Positions 7,835-16,018 of a DNA stretch of 64,000 nucleotides are shown in pieces. Under the pieces are notes generated by a model that saw only the letters and a list, made by a program, of their open reading frames with translations, ran no database searches and was not told the DNA's origin. The first letter of the stretch is position 1, and every line of letters starts with the position of its first letter. Source of the stretch: an uncultured Clostridia bacterium (GTDB lineage: Bacteria > Bacillota > Clostridia > Peptostreptococcales > Anaerovoracaceae); NCBI GenBank assembly GCA_938045615.1, contig CALIBC010000180.1, positions 310,001 through 374,000 on the forward strand. Reading direction: 5' to 3'. A program made the position numbers and the translations under genes.

Positions 7835-10369
7835 TTGAGTAATAAAGCCGGTAAAAGAAAAAAGAATACAAAGGGATCCGCCGGAATCTCCGCAGGTTCA
7901 AAAAAACGTGCAACCGAAAAAAAACTCTCGGGACAAAATAAAACAAAGGGAGCGGAGATCGATAATATGCGCCATGAACGTGACAAGCACAAAAGGGTCA
8001 ACGACATAATATGGGGGCTGGTATTCATGGCGTTTGGAGCATTTATTTTTGCGGCGCTGCAATTTCACGTTGCAGGAGAAATAGGCAATGCTTTCGGGAA
8101 AATCATCAAAGGGTTGTTCGGTCACATCGCATACGTGATGCCGTGGTACATGATACTTGTGGGGATTTTTCTCATCGCCGGCAAAGCCGCTCATTTTTCA
8201 TGGAAAACGTCCATAGGCTTCTTCGTGATTTTCATCTCGCTGTGCGTTTTGAATTCCGCAAGATTCATAGACGACGACTTTCTTGAATTCTACATAAAGA
8301 ATTTTTATCTCAGCGGTGCGAGACTTGAAAGCGGCGGAGTCTGCGGGATGAGCGTGGGCATTGCGTTAATAAAAGCCACGGGCCGAGCCGGACTTTATAT
8401 ATTCTCCACGGTCGCTGTGTTGATATGTCTCCTTTTGACGTTGAACAGTCCTTTGTCGGAGTGGTTGAGCGACATAAAAAATCGAAGAGAGGCAAGGCGA
8501 CTCGAAGAAGAGGAATATTTTGAAGATGATTTTGAGGATGAAGACATCAGCAAGTACAATACATACAGATCGGAAACAGATTCACAAGGAGAACTCCTGC
8601 GCAAAGATGTTTTTGAGACAACTGCCCGCAATAATCCAAAATCGGAAAGAACCCGTAAACCGCGGAGCAATGTGCTCGACTTCATCAAAACGGCCGATCC
8701 TTACGGAAGTATCGGCGTGGATGGTGATGAGGCGGACACCCGAGAAAACGAGCCGATTCTAAAAGGATATGGTATTGAGGGTGATCAAGGCATAATTGAC
8801 ACAAGTGCATACGACCCCAAGCCTCCCACAAAAAGAGAAATCGCAAAAGATGCGGCAAGGATCGGCGAGGAACTCGGATTAGGTTCGGGCGATATGGCAC
8901 TTACAAATTCCGCAGGCGGAAAAGCCGGCTTGCGTTATAAAAAACCACCCGTAAGTCTGCTTTCGCCACCGACTGCGATTGACAAGAGCGGCATAAGCAA
9001 GGACTTGAAAACCAAGGCCAAGCTGCTTGAGGAAACCATGCATAACTTCAATGTTGACGCTAAGGTGGTACAGGTCACTCAGGGACCGGCTGTAACAAGA
9101 TATGAAATACAGCCCAACACAGGCGTAAAAGTTAGTAAAATCGTCGGATTGGCGGATGACATAGCCCTTAACCTGAGAGCCAAGAGTATAAGGATGGAGG
9201 CTCCCATACCCGGCAAAGCAGCTGTTGGCATAGAAGTCGAAAATGAAAAAATAAACATGGTGACTTTACGCGAGATAATCAGCTCACGTGAGTTTAGGGA
9301 AGCGGAATCCAAGATAAGTTTTGCGGTAGGGAAAAACATATCGGGAAAACCAATAGTAGCGAATCTGAAAGATATGCCGCATTTGCTCATTGCCGGATCC
9401 ACCGGTTCAGGTAAGAGCGTTTGCATAAACAGCATAATCACAAGCCTGCTTTATAAGGCCAGACCCGATGAGGTTAAGCTTGTTCTGATAGATCCCAAAG
9501 TGGTGGAACTGGGCAACTATAACGGAATCCCGCATCTTTTGATACCGGTGGTCACCGAGCCTTCAAAAGCAGCTGCCGCACTGAACTGGGCGGTTGTGGA
9601 GATGACAAACAGGTATAAGATGTTTGCGGAAGAAAATGTGAAAGATCTCGCATCTTACAACCGCAAAATGGAGGAGAAAAATGAAAAGGACATGTACATG
9701 CCACAGATAGTCATCATAATAGATGAGCTTGCGGATCTGATGATGGCGGCACCTAATCAGGTGGAAGATTCCATATGCAGACTTGCGCAGATGGCAAGAG
9801 CTGCGGGCATGCACCTGATCGTCGCCACACAAAGACCTTCCGTTGATATAATAACCGGGCTCATCAAGGCCAACATCCCCTCACGGATCGCATTTGCCGT
9901 TTCTTCCCAAGCCGATTCCAGAACCATTCTTGACAAGGGTGGTGCGGAACATTTGGTGGGAAAGGGCGATATGCTCTTCAACCCACTGGGTATGGGTACT
10001 GCGCTGAGAGTTCAGGGAACGTTCGTTTCGGACAGAGAAGTTCAACGCGTAATAGAGCATGTGAAATCACAAGTCGATGAGATTGAATATGCAAACGATG
10101 TCATCGACACAATTGAAAACAACAATGTCAATGCACAGGGAAAAGATGACGACACGGATGAGCTTCTGGCGGAAGCCACGGAGTGTGTGGTATTGCAGGG
10201 ACAGGCTTCTACCTCGATGATTCAGAGGCGCTTCAGAGTGGGTTACAACAGGGCGGCAAGAATAATGGATCAGCTGGAAGCGCGGGGAATAATAGGCCCT
10301 CAGGACGGTGCCAGACCCAGAAAGGTCTTGATAAACGAAGAAGAATTTTCCGATTTGTACAAGCGGTGA
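7835..10369 (+). CDS. ftsK: DNA translocase FtsK/SpoIIIE
   Basis: This septal ATPase pumps chromosomal DNA through the closing division septum. The 844-residue protein has a Lys-rich N-terminus (1-50), about four membrane segments between residues 55 and 210, and an acidic linker (EEEEYFEDDFEDEDIS). The C-terminal RecA-like motor has Walker A GSTGSGKSVC near residue 520 and IDELADLMM (Walker B) near 630. A winged-helix gamma domain ends the protein (residues ~780-844), which would read KOPS-like polarity sites. The start is TTG at 7835 with AAGGA upstream; an ATG in frame further down would remove part of the basic region. Whether it acts in vegetative division or sporulation cannot be decided from sequence. 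Confidence 0.95.
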   Translation: MSNKAGKRKKNTKGSAGISAGSKKRATEKKLSGQNKTKGAEIDNMRHERDKHKRVNDIIWGLVFMAFGAFIFAALQFHVAGEIGNAFGKIIKGLFGHIAYVMPWYMILVGIFLIAGKAAHFSWKTSIGFFVIFISLCVLNSARFIDDDFLEFYIKNFYLSGARLESGGVCGMSVGIALIKATGRAGLYIFSTVAVLICLLLTLNSPLSEWLSDIKNRREARRLEEEEYFEDDFEDEDISKYNTYRSETDSQGELLRKDVFETTARNNPKSERTRKPRSNVLDFIKTADPYGSIGVDGDEADTRENEPILKGYGIEGDQGIIDTSAYDPKPPTKREIAKDAARIGEELGLGSGDMALTNSAGGKAGLRYKKPPVSLLSPPTAIDKSGISKDLKTKAKLLEETMHNFNVDAKVVQVTQGPAVTRYEIQPNTGVKVSKIVGLADDIALNLRAKSIRMEAPIPGKAAVGIEVENEKINMVTLREIISSREFREAESKISFAVGKNISGKPIVANLKDMPHLLIAGSTGSGKSVCINSIITSLLYKARPDEVKLVLIDPKVVELGNYNGIPHLLIPVVTEPSKAAAALNWAVVEMTNRYKMFAEENVKDLASYNRKMEEKNEKDMYMPQIVIIIDELADLMMAAPNQVEDSICRLAQMARAAGMHLIVATQRPSVDIITGLIKANIPSRIAFAVSSQADSRTILDKGGAEHLVGKGDMLFNPLGMGTALRVQGTFVSDREVQRVIEHVKSQVDEIEYANDVIDTIENNNVNAQGKDDDTDELLAEATECVVLQGQASTSMIQRRFRVGYNRAARIMDQLEARGIIGPQDGARPRKVLINEEEFSDLYKR

Positions 10370-10431
10370 GGTGCGGTAAGTAACAAAAAAATACTCACCG
10401 GGTTCGGAAATTTTATTCCGGAGAGATTTGA

Positions 10432-11757
10432 ATGAAAATATATTTTGATACATTGGGATGCCCCAAGAACATAAGTGACAGCCAATTTGCCATGGCACTT
10501 TTGGAGAAGAAAGGTTTTCTTATAGTGGAATCGGCCGATGAAGCGGATGTCATCGTAGTCAACACATGCGGTTTTATAGAAGACGCAAAAAGAGAATCGA
10601 TAGATGAGATTTTTTCAATGGCAAAATACAAGTCGGAAGACAAAAAACTGGTGGTTTCCGGTTGTCTCGTCCAACGATACGCGAAGGAACTATATGAAGA
10701 AATTCCCGAAGCCGATGGTTTTGTGGGCGTAAATGATTATGACCAATTGCCGGAACTGATTTCAGGTTTTTTAAAAGATCCGAACAGCAGTGAGCGTTTC
10801 CTGAAGAACAATCCGTGCGATCTTACAAAAGAAGAAGAGAATATAAGGCATTTGGACAAAAATCCGTATACGGCGTATCTGAAAATAGCGGAGGGCTGCG
10901 ACAATGTCTGTTCATATTGCATTATTCCTGAAATAAGAGGTTCATACAGAAGCAGAAGTCCGGAGAGCATACAGCGTGAAGCCACAGCCCTTGCAAGTGC
11001 AGGATGCAGAGAACTGGTGCTGATAGCACAGGATTTGACATATTATGGAGTTGACCGTTACGGTAAACCGATGTTGCCCTCGCTTCTGCGCAAACTTTGT
11101 GAAATCGACGGTATTGAATGGATAAGACTCATGTATTGCTATGAGGAAAGAATAGACGATGATCTGATTAAAACTATTGCGGAGGAGAAGAAAATATGCA
11201 ATTATATTGATATTCCGATTCAGCATGCGAGCGACATGATACTGGATCTCATGAACAGAGAATCCACCAATTCCTCACTTTGTGAGACGTTGGACAAACT
11301 CAGAAGCCGTATCCCCGATATACATATAAGAACCACCCTGATAGTCGGATTCCCGGGGGAAAGCGAAGAGGACTTTGCCATGCTGTATGATTTTGTAGAG
11401 AAACAGAAGTTCTCGCGTCTGGGCGTATTTACATATTCCAAAGAAGAGGGAACCGCAGCGGCAGAAATGGATGATCAAATCTCGGAAGATGTAAAAAAAC
11501 GTCGTATGGATATCATAATGGAAAGGCAGATGAGGATTTCGCTTGACGCCAACAGGGAGAAAATCGGAAAAATTTTTGAGGTTATTGTCGACTCTGTAGA
11601 AGATGACGGCACGTGTGTGGGAAGAACAGAGTTTGATGCCCCAGAAATAGACAATTCGGTAATATTTGTATCGAATAAACCGCACAGTCCGGGAGACATG
11701 ACCCGGGTAAAAATTCTGGAAGCATTTGATTACGATTTGGAAGGTAGAGAGGTTTAG
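10432..11757 (+). CDS. rimO: Ribosomal protein uS12 methylthiotransferase RimO
   Basis: RimO is a radical SAM enzyme with two [4Fe-4S] clusters that methylthiolates the conserved aspartate of ribosomal protein S12. The 441-residue protein shows the UPF0004 N-terminal domain (FDTLGCPKNISDSQ, residues 4-17) with three cluster cysteines, the radical SAM CDNVCSYC motif near 157-164, and a C-terminal TRAM-type domain from about 375. The SDSQ variant after CPKN, rather than the Nxx form of MiaB, favours RimO. The start has GGAGAGA 5 bases upstream. It lies 62 bases after ftsK and one base before pgsA, a common clostridial order. Confidence 0.95.
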   Translation: MKIYFDTLGCPKNISDSQFAMALLEKKGFLIVESADEADVIVVNTCGFIEDAKRESIDEIFSMAKYKSEDKKLVVSGCLVQRYAKELYEEIPEADGFVGVNDYDQLPELISGFLKDPNSSERFLKNNPCDLTKEEENIRHLDKNPYTAYLKIAEGCDNVCSYCIIPEIRGSYRSRSPESIQREATALASAGCRELVLIAQDLTYYGVDRYGKPMLPSLLRKLCEIDGIEWIRLMYCYEERIDDDLIKTIAEEKKICNYIDIPIQHASDMILDLMNRESTNSSLCETLDKLRSRIPDIHIRTTLIVGFPGESEEDFAMLYDFVEKQKFSRLGVFTYSKEEGTAAAEMDDQISEDVKKRRMDIIMERQMRISLDANREKIGKIFEVIVDSVEDDGTCVGRTEFDAPEIDNSVIFVSNKPHSPGDMTRVKILEAFDYDLEGREV

Positions 11758-11758
11758 G

Positions 11759-12298
11759 ATGAATTTACCAAATAAGTTGACAGTGGCAAGAGTTATCGCC
11801 ACACCGTTTTTTATATTTGCATACATGAAGGACATGTACCTGATAGCGCTGATAATATTCATATTGGCATCAATCACGGATATGGTGGACGGTAAGATAG
11901 CGAGAAAATACGATCTGATCACCGATTTCGGAAAGATTATGGATCCGCTTGCCGATAAAGTACTTGTATACTCAGCGTTTTGTCTGCTCGTGGGTGATGC
12001 GATAATCCCGTCATGGGCTTTTATCATAATACTGGCAAGAGAGTTTTTGATAGCCGGCATGCGTACGGTTGCGGCATCGCAGGGGATTGTGATAGCAGCC
12101 GGCATGGCAGGAAAGGTCAAGACCGTGGTTCAAATGATAGCGGTTCCTATTCTGATACTGGCGCTGTCAATGAAAGAATCATCCTATTATCCGTTCGTTT
12201 GGTATACCGCGCAGTTTCTGATCTATGCGTCCGTCGTTATGAACGTCTACTCGGGCGGCGAATACGTTCTGAAAAACAAAGGGGTATTCAAACAGTAA
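11759..12298 (+). CDS. pgsA: CDP-diacylglycerol-glycerol-3-phosphate 3-phosphatidyltransferase
   Basis: PgsA makes phosphatidylglycerophosphate, the committed step to phosphatidylglycerol and cardiolipin. The 179-residue membrane protein contains the full CDP-alcohol phosphotransferase signature D-x2-DG-x2-AR-x8-G-x3-D-x3-D (DMVDGKIARKYDLITDFGKI, then DPLAD) at residues 41-66. The ATG at 11759 starts one base after the rimO stop, with GAGAGG just upstream; an earlier in-frame start at 11726 would overlap rimO and adds residues unlike the family. Confidence 0.95.
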   Translation: MNLPNKLTVARVIATPFFIFAYMKDMYLIALIIFILASITDMVDGKIARKYDLITDFGKIMDPLADKVLVYSAFCLLVGDAIIPSWAFIIILAREFLIAGMRTVAASQGIVIAAGMAGKVKTVVQMIAVPILILALSMKESSYYPFVWYTAQFLIYASVVMNVYSGGEYVLKNKGVFKQ

Positions 12299-12327
12299 TC
12301 ACTAAAATTAACAAATGAGGTGACATC

Positions 12328-13566
12328 ATGAATGTGGCGATCATAAGTGTGGGTACAGAATTGTTGTTCGGACAGATCGTCAACACCAATTCCGTGTATC
12401 TGTCAAAACAGTTGAATATGCTCGGATTCAATGTAATGTTTCATCATACGGTCGGTGACAATGAAGAACGGCTTGCGGACACTTTAAAGGAATCCCTGAA
12501 GAGGTGTGACATTGTCATCACGACAGGGGGGCTCGGTCCGACAGAAGATGACATGACAAAGGAAACTGTGTGTGCCGTTCTTGAGGATGAACTTGTTGAG
12601 CACGAGCCGTCAAGAAAAGCCTTGGAAAATCTCGCCCGAAAGCGAAAATACGGCAAGCTTACACCAAACAACTACAAGCAGACGATGATGCCCTCAAGAG
12701 CTGTGGTACTGCCAAATCCCGGAGGAACAGCTCCCGCATTTGCTTTGGAGCTGAAAGGCAAGTATGTTGTCTCACTGCCCGGACCGCCAAGAGAGATGAT
12801 ATCGATTTTTGAAAAAGAGGTAAAACCTTTCTTACAACCTTTTATGGATGGTACAATAGTTTACAGGGTTCTTCGACTTTTTGGAATAGGGGAATCTACA
12901 ATAGAGACAAAACTGATGGATATGATAGATGCGCAGACTGATCCCACGATTGCTACTTATGCCAAAGAGGGTGAATGCTCAATCAGGGTGGCATCAAAAA
13001 GGAAAAACAAAAAAGAAGCCGAATCGGCCGTAGAGGGAGTCACAAATCTTATCAAAGACAGGCTTTCCGAATATATATTTAGCTATGACGATGAGGATCT
13101 TGCGTATGTGGTTGCAAAAAAACTGATGGAAAACGACATAACTTTTTCGCTTGCGGAATCCTGCACCGGAGGCAGGCTTGCGGCAAAGATAACATCGATA
13201 CCCGGTATCTCAAAAGTTTTCGACAGGGGACTTGTCACTTATACCAAAAAGGCAAAGATAGACGAACTTGATGTCGGAGCCGATATCATTGAGAAGTTCA
13301 GTGTTTACAGCAAAGAAACCGCACTTGGGATGGTAGAGGGTCTAAGCGAAAAAACCGGAAGCAAGCTTTGTGTTTCCGTGACGGGAATACTTGAAGCCAA
13401 CTCTCATTTCGCAAATCTTGTGCCAGGTTCGGCTTATGTGGGCATCAAATACGACGGAAAAGTGCACGACGAGCTTATCCAAGGCAGGAATATAAACAGG
13501 GAATGGAACGCCAATTATCTGGTTCTTGCCATTCTCAATCTTATCAACAAAACGCTGACGGTTTGA
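12328..13566 (+). CDS. cinA: CinA-family nicotinamide mononucleotide deamidase / pyrophosphatase
   Basis: The 412-residue protein has both CinA modules. Residues 1-170 form a MoCF-type (COG1058) domain with SVGTELLFGQIVNTN, TTGGLGPTEDD and LPGPPREM. Residues from about 255 form the PncC-like amidohydrolase domain with AESCTGGRLA (about 275) and SVTGI. The family salvages NMN and hydrolyses ADP-ribose. A GAGGTGA ribosome site precedes the ATG. It stands directly upstream of recA, as in many Firmicutes where cinA and recA are linked to competence or DNA repair, but here recA has its own SOS promoter. Confidence 0.95.
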   Translation: MNVAIISVGTELLFGQIVNTNSVYLSKQLNMLGFNVMFHHTVGDNEERLADTLKESLKRCDIVITTGGLGPTEDDMTKETVCAVLEDELVEHEPSRKALENLARKRKYGKLTPNNYKQTMMPSRAVVLPNPGGTAPAFALELKGKYVVSLPGPPREMISIFEKEVKPFLQPFMDGTIVYRVLRLFGIGESTIETKLMDMIDAQTDPTIATYAKEGECSIRVASKRKNKKEAESAVEGVTNLIKDRLSEYIFSYDDEDLAYVVAKKLMENDITFSLAESCTGGRLAAKITSIPGISKVFDRGLVTYTKKAKIDELDVGADIIEKFSVYSKETALGMVEGLSEKTGSKLCVSVTGILEANSHFANLVPGSAYVGIKYDGKVHDELIQGRNINREWNANYLVLAILNLINKTLTV

Positions 13567-13656
13567 TATTTGAGCCATTCCGTGTCGTATCGAACATGAT
13601 TGGACGTATCGGATATATGCCGGCAGAAAAATTTTCTTTATTTCTTACAAATTGCC

Positions 13657-13685
13657 TTGACCCCGTATGGGGAAAGTGTTAACAT
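13657..13685 (+). promoter_or_regulatory. Possible promoter with palindrome in the spacer, downstream of cinA
   Basis: TTGACC (13657-13662) and TAACAT (13680-13685) are 17 bases apart, and CCCCGTATGGGG (13661-13672) overlaps the -35 and spacer. No gene other than recA lies downstream. It could be a second, non-SOS recA promoter, or chance. Confidence 0.35.
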
Positions 13686-13751
13686 GCGATTACCATATGT
13701 TTACATTTTGTTCGCCGGGCGCGCAAGGGGAAACCGGTTAAATTATTCCTG

Positions 13752-13798
13752 TTGACAAATGGATACGAATGAGATAGATTATTACAGAACATATGTTC
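13752..13798 (+). promoter_or_regulatory. recA promoter with LexA (SOS) box
   Basis: TTGACA (13752-13757) and TAGATT (13775-13780) are 17 bases apart. GAACATATGTTC (13787-13798), a perfect match to the Firmicute LexA operator GAAC-N4-GTTC, covers the expected transcription start. Confidence 0.85.
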
Positions 13799-13814
13799 GC
13801 TACGGAGGTACACA

Positions 13815-14921
13815 ATGGCAAAAATAAAGGAACAGAACATCGAAAATGAGAGGGAGAAGGCATTGGATGAAGCACTTGCCCGGATTCAAAAACAATTCGG
13901 TCAAGGTGCCATAATGAAATTGGGTGACGCCTCATCCCATATGAACATCGAAACAATATCAACAGGTTCGCTTACACTTGATCTTGCCACCGGAGTCGGC
14001 GGAGTTCCGAGGGGAAGGGTTATAGAGATCTTCGGTCCCGAATCTTCAGGGAAAACAACGCTTACGCTACACATAGTCGCAGAGGCGCAAAAAGCGGGTG
14101 GAAAGGCGGCTTTTATAGATGCAGAGCATGCCCTTGATCCCGTTTATGCAAGGAATTTGGGAGTGGATATAGACAATCTGCTGGTTTCACAGCCGGATAC
14201 GGGTGAACAGGCACTGCAAATCTGCGATATGCTTGCAAGTAGTGGTGCGGTGGACATAATAGTAATAGATTCGGTGGCAGCACTTGTGCCCAAGGCGGAA
14301 ATACAAGGTGAGATGGGTGATTCCCACGTGGGGCTTCAGGCCAGACTCATGTCGCAGGCGCTCAGGAAACTCACAGGAACAATAAACAGAACCAATACCT
14401 GCGTTATATTCATCAATCAGCTCAGGGAAAAAGTAGGCGTAATGTTCGGCAATCCGGAGGTCACAACAGGAGGACGGGCTCTGAAATTCTATTCATCCAT
14501 GCGTTTTGATGTCAGGCGGGTGGAAACCATCAAGCAGGGCGATCGAATGCTTGGAAACCGAACCCGGGTAAAAGTGGTGAAAAACAAGGTAGCTCCACCT
14601 TTCAAAAAGGCCGAATTTGATATTATGTATGGTCAAGGCATATCCGTTAGCGGAGATGTTCTGGACTGCGCCGTTGAATACAAGATCGTGAGCAAGGCAG
14701 GTTCATGGTTCAGCTACAACGGAGAGAGAATCGGTCAGGGCAGAGAAAACGTAAAGACGTGGCTTGAGGAAAACCCAAACATCATGGAAGAGATCAAGGG
14801 TAAAGTTTTCGCTTCTCTAAGTGATGAGAAAGTCGAAGAAGAAGTTCCGAATGCTACAGTTCCCGTTTCCGAGCCGCCCATGGGACTGAATTTCGATCAA
14901 GACGGAGTGATCGTGGAGTAA
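13815..14921 (+). CDS. recA: Recombinase RecA
   Basis: RecA polymerises on single-stranded DNA, catalyses strand exchange and stimulates LexA self-cleavage. The 368-residue sequence is typical, with FGQGAIMKLGD, Walker A GPESSGKTT (74-82), LVSQPDTGEQAL, IDSVAALVPKAEIQGE, and INQLREKVGVMFGNPE (loop L2 region). No intein or frameshift is present. ACGGAGG lies 7 bases upstream of the ATG. An SOS box in its promoter indicates DNA-damage induction. Confidence 0.98.
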   Translation: MAKIKEQNIENEREKALDEALARIQKQFGQGAIMKLGDASSHMNIETISTGSLTLDLATGVGGVPRGRVIEIFGPESSGKTTLTLHIVAEAQKAGGKAAFIDAEHALDPVYARNLGVDIDNLLVSQPDTGEQALQICDMLASSGAVDIIVIDSVAALVPKAEIQGEMGDSHVGLQARLMSQALRKLTGTINRTNTCVIFINQLREKVGVMFGNPEVTTGGRALKFYSSMRFDVRRVETIKQGDRMLGNRTRVKVVKNKVAPPFKKAEFDIMYGQGISVSGDVLDCAVEYKIVSKAGSWFSYNGERIGQGRENVKTWLEENPNIMEEIKGKVFASLSDEKVEEEVPNATVPVSEPPMGLNFDQDGVIVE

Positions 14922-14946
14922 AAGACGGAAGCGCAAATAAAACGAG

Positions 14947-14975
14947 TTGACAACATCAAAAATCCGTGATATTCT
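14947..14975 (+). promoter_or_regulatory. Promoter of the rplU-rpmA operon
   Basis: TTGACA (14947-14952) and TATTCT (14970-14975) have a 17-base spacer, and the -10 is extended by TGA. Transcription would begin near 14982, at the start of the L21 leader. Confidence 0.75.
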
Positions 14976-14979
14976 TACC

Positions 14980-15057
14980 AGGTTAGACCGCTCGGAAAGG
15001 GTTCAAAAGTGACTTTCACTACCCAAGAAGGCGAGACCGGTAAGAGGAGGTAAAAAT
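14980..15057 (+). ncRNA. Ribosomal protein L21 leader (cis-regulatory RNA)
   Basis: The segment between the promoter and rplU contains GACCGCTCGGAAAGG, then GACTTTCACTACCC and GGCGAGACCGG, which match my memory of the Firmicute L21 leader motif. L21 leaders are thought to bind L21 and repress the operon. The assignment rests on recalled conserved blocks and on position, not on a covariance search. Confidence 0.75.
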
Positions 15058-15660
15058 ATGTATGCAGTAATTGAGACCGGCGGAAAGCAGTATCGTGTCA
15101 GCAAGGGCGATGTGCTAAATGTCGAGAAACTCGGTGTCGAGGACGGTAAAACTGTTGAATTTGACAAGGTTTTAGTTCTTAACGACGACAAAGGAACAAA
15201 GTTTGGCACGCCTTATATAGAGGGCGCAAAGGTGCTTGCAAAGGTCAAAGAAAACGGTAAAGGCTCAAAGATAATCGTGTTCAAGTATAAGAACAAGAAA
15301 GATTACAGGAAAAAACAGGGTCACAGACAGCCGTTCACCGCTGTCGAGATCACGAGCCTGACAGGATCCGACGCAACCCCTGCGAAAGAGAAAAAAGTCG
15401 CGCAGGCGAAAGCGGAGACAGAAAAAGTCGTGAAAACCGATGTGAAACCGGCGGAAGAAAACGTTGAGAAGAAAACGCCCGCTGTAGAAGGTGACAATGC
15501 GGAAAAGAAAACGGCGGCTAAAACAAAGCCTGTGAAAGTTTCCGCCGCTATGAAAAAAGATGAACTCATAGCTTACGCCAAAAGCAACGACATCGAGATA
15601 GATGAAAAGGCAACCAAGGCCGTTATCATCGAAGCGATTGAAAAAGCGGAAAAGAAATAG
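15058..15660 (+). CDS. rplU: Ribosomal protein bL21 with long C-terminal extension
   Basis: Residues 1-103 are standard L21 (MYAVIETGGKQYRV, the KNKKDYRKKQGHRQPFT block near 80-96). The protein is 200 residues, about double the usual length. The extra ~97 residues comprise a Lys/Ala/Glu-rich linker (about 105-165) and a final segment (KDELIAYAKSNDIEID and following, 166-200) that looks like a helix-extension-helix (SAP, HeH or Rho-N type) nucleic-acid-binding module. Base composition and reading frame run smoothly, so it is not a frameshift artefact. The gene follows an L21 leader. The prp (ysxB) gene usually found next is absent; rpmA starts 48 bases later. Confidence 0.93.
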   Translation: MYAVIETGGKQYRVSKGDVLNVEKLGVEDGKTVEFDKVLVLNDDKGTKFGTPYIEGAKVLAKVKENGKGSKIIVFKYKNKKDYRKKQGHRQPFTAVEITSLTGSDATPAKEKKVAQAKAETEKVVKTDVKPAEENVEKKTPAVEGDNAEKKTAAKTKPVKVSAAMKKDELIAYAKSNDIEIDEKATKAVIIEAIEKAEKK

Positions 15661-15708
15661 AAAAAGAAGATTGAATGATTGTCGATAAAGTGAGGAGGTG
15701 TCTGATCC

Positions 15709-15969
15709 ATGGCAAGTAAAAAGGGAGTAGGAAGCTCTAAAAACGGACGTGAGTCCGCATCAAAACGTTTGGGCGTCAAGACCGGTGACGGTCAGCTTGT
15801 TACAGCCGGAAGCATTTTGGTTAGACAGAGAGGGACGAAACTCCATCCCGGTAACAATGTCGGGATCGGAGGCGATGACACATTGTTTTCCAAGATTGAC
15901 GGTGCTGTAAAATTCGAGAGAAAAGACAAAACCAGAAAACAGGTCAGCGTTTACCCGAAGGAAGCATGA
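15709..15969 (+). CDS. rpmA: Ribosomal protein bL27, without the cleavable N-terminal extension
   Basis: The 86-residue protein starts MASKKGVGSSKNGRESAS, so the mature L27 N-terminus that reaches the peptidyl-transferase centre follows the initiator Met directly. In most Firmicutes L27 is made with a short extension (ending LQFFA or similar) removed by the cysteine protease Prp. Here an in-frame TGA at 15703-15705 rules out any extension, and no prp gene lies between rplU and rpmA. GAGGAGGTG precedes the ATG by 9 bases. Confidence 0.97.
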   Translation: MASKKGVGSSKNGRESASKRLGVKTGDGQLVTAGSILVRQRGTKLHPGNNVGIGGDDTLFSKIDGAVKFERKDKTRKQVSVYPKEA

Positions 15970-15975
15970 ATATTT

Positions 15976-16002
15976 GAGCCCCTGCAAAAGGGGCTTCTTT
16001 TT
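15976..16002 (+). terminator. Terminator of the rplU-rpmA operon
   Basis: AGCCCC (15977-15982) pairs with GGGGCT (15990-15995) around TGCAAAA, followed by a T-rich tract (ttctttttc). Confidence 0.85.
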
Positions 16003-16018
16003 CATTACGGAGAAAAAT

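Noticed and set aside
15360..15660. The L21 tail as a frameshift fusion with a remnant of prp.
   Set aside because: The tail has no Prp motifs (no catalytic His/Cys blocks) and is Lys/Ala/Glu-rich with a terminal HeH-like segment; the frame is continuous.
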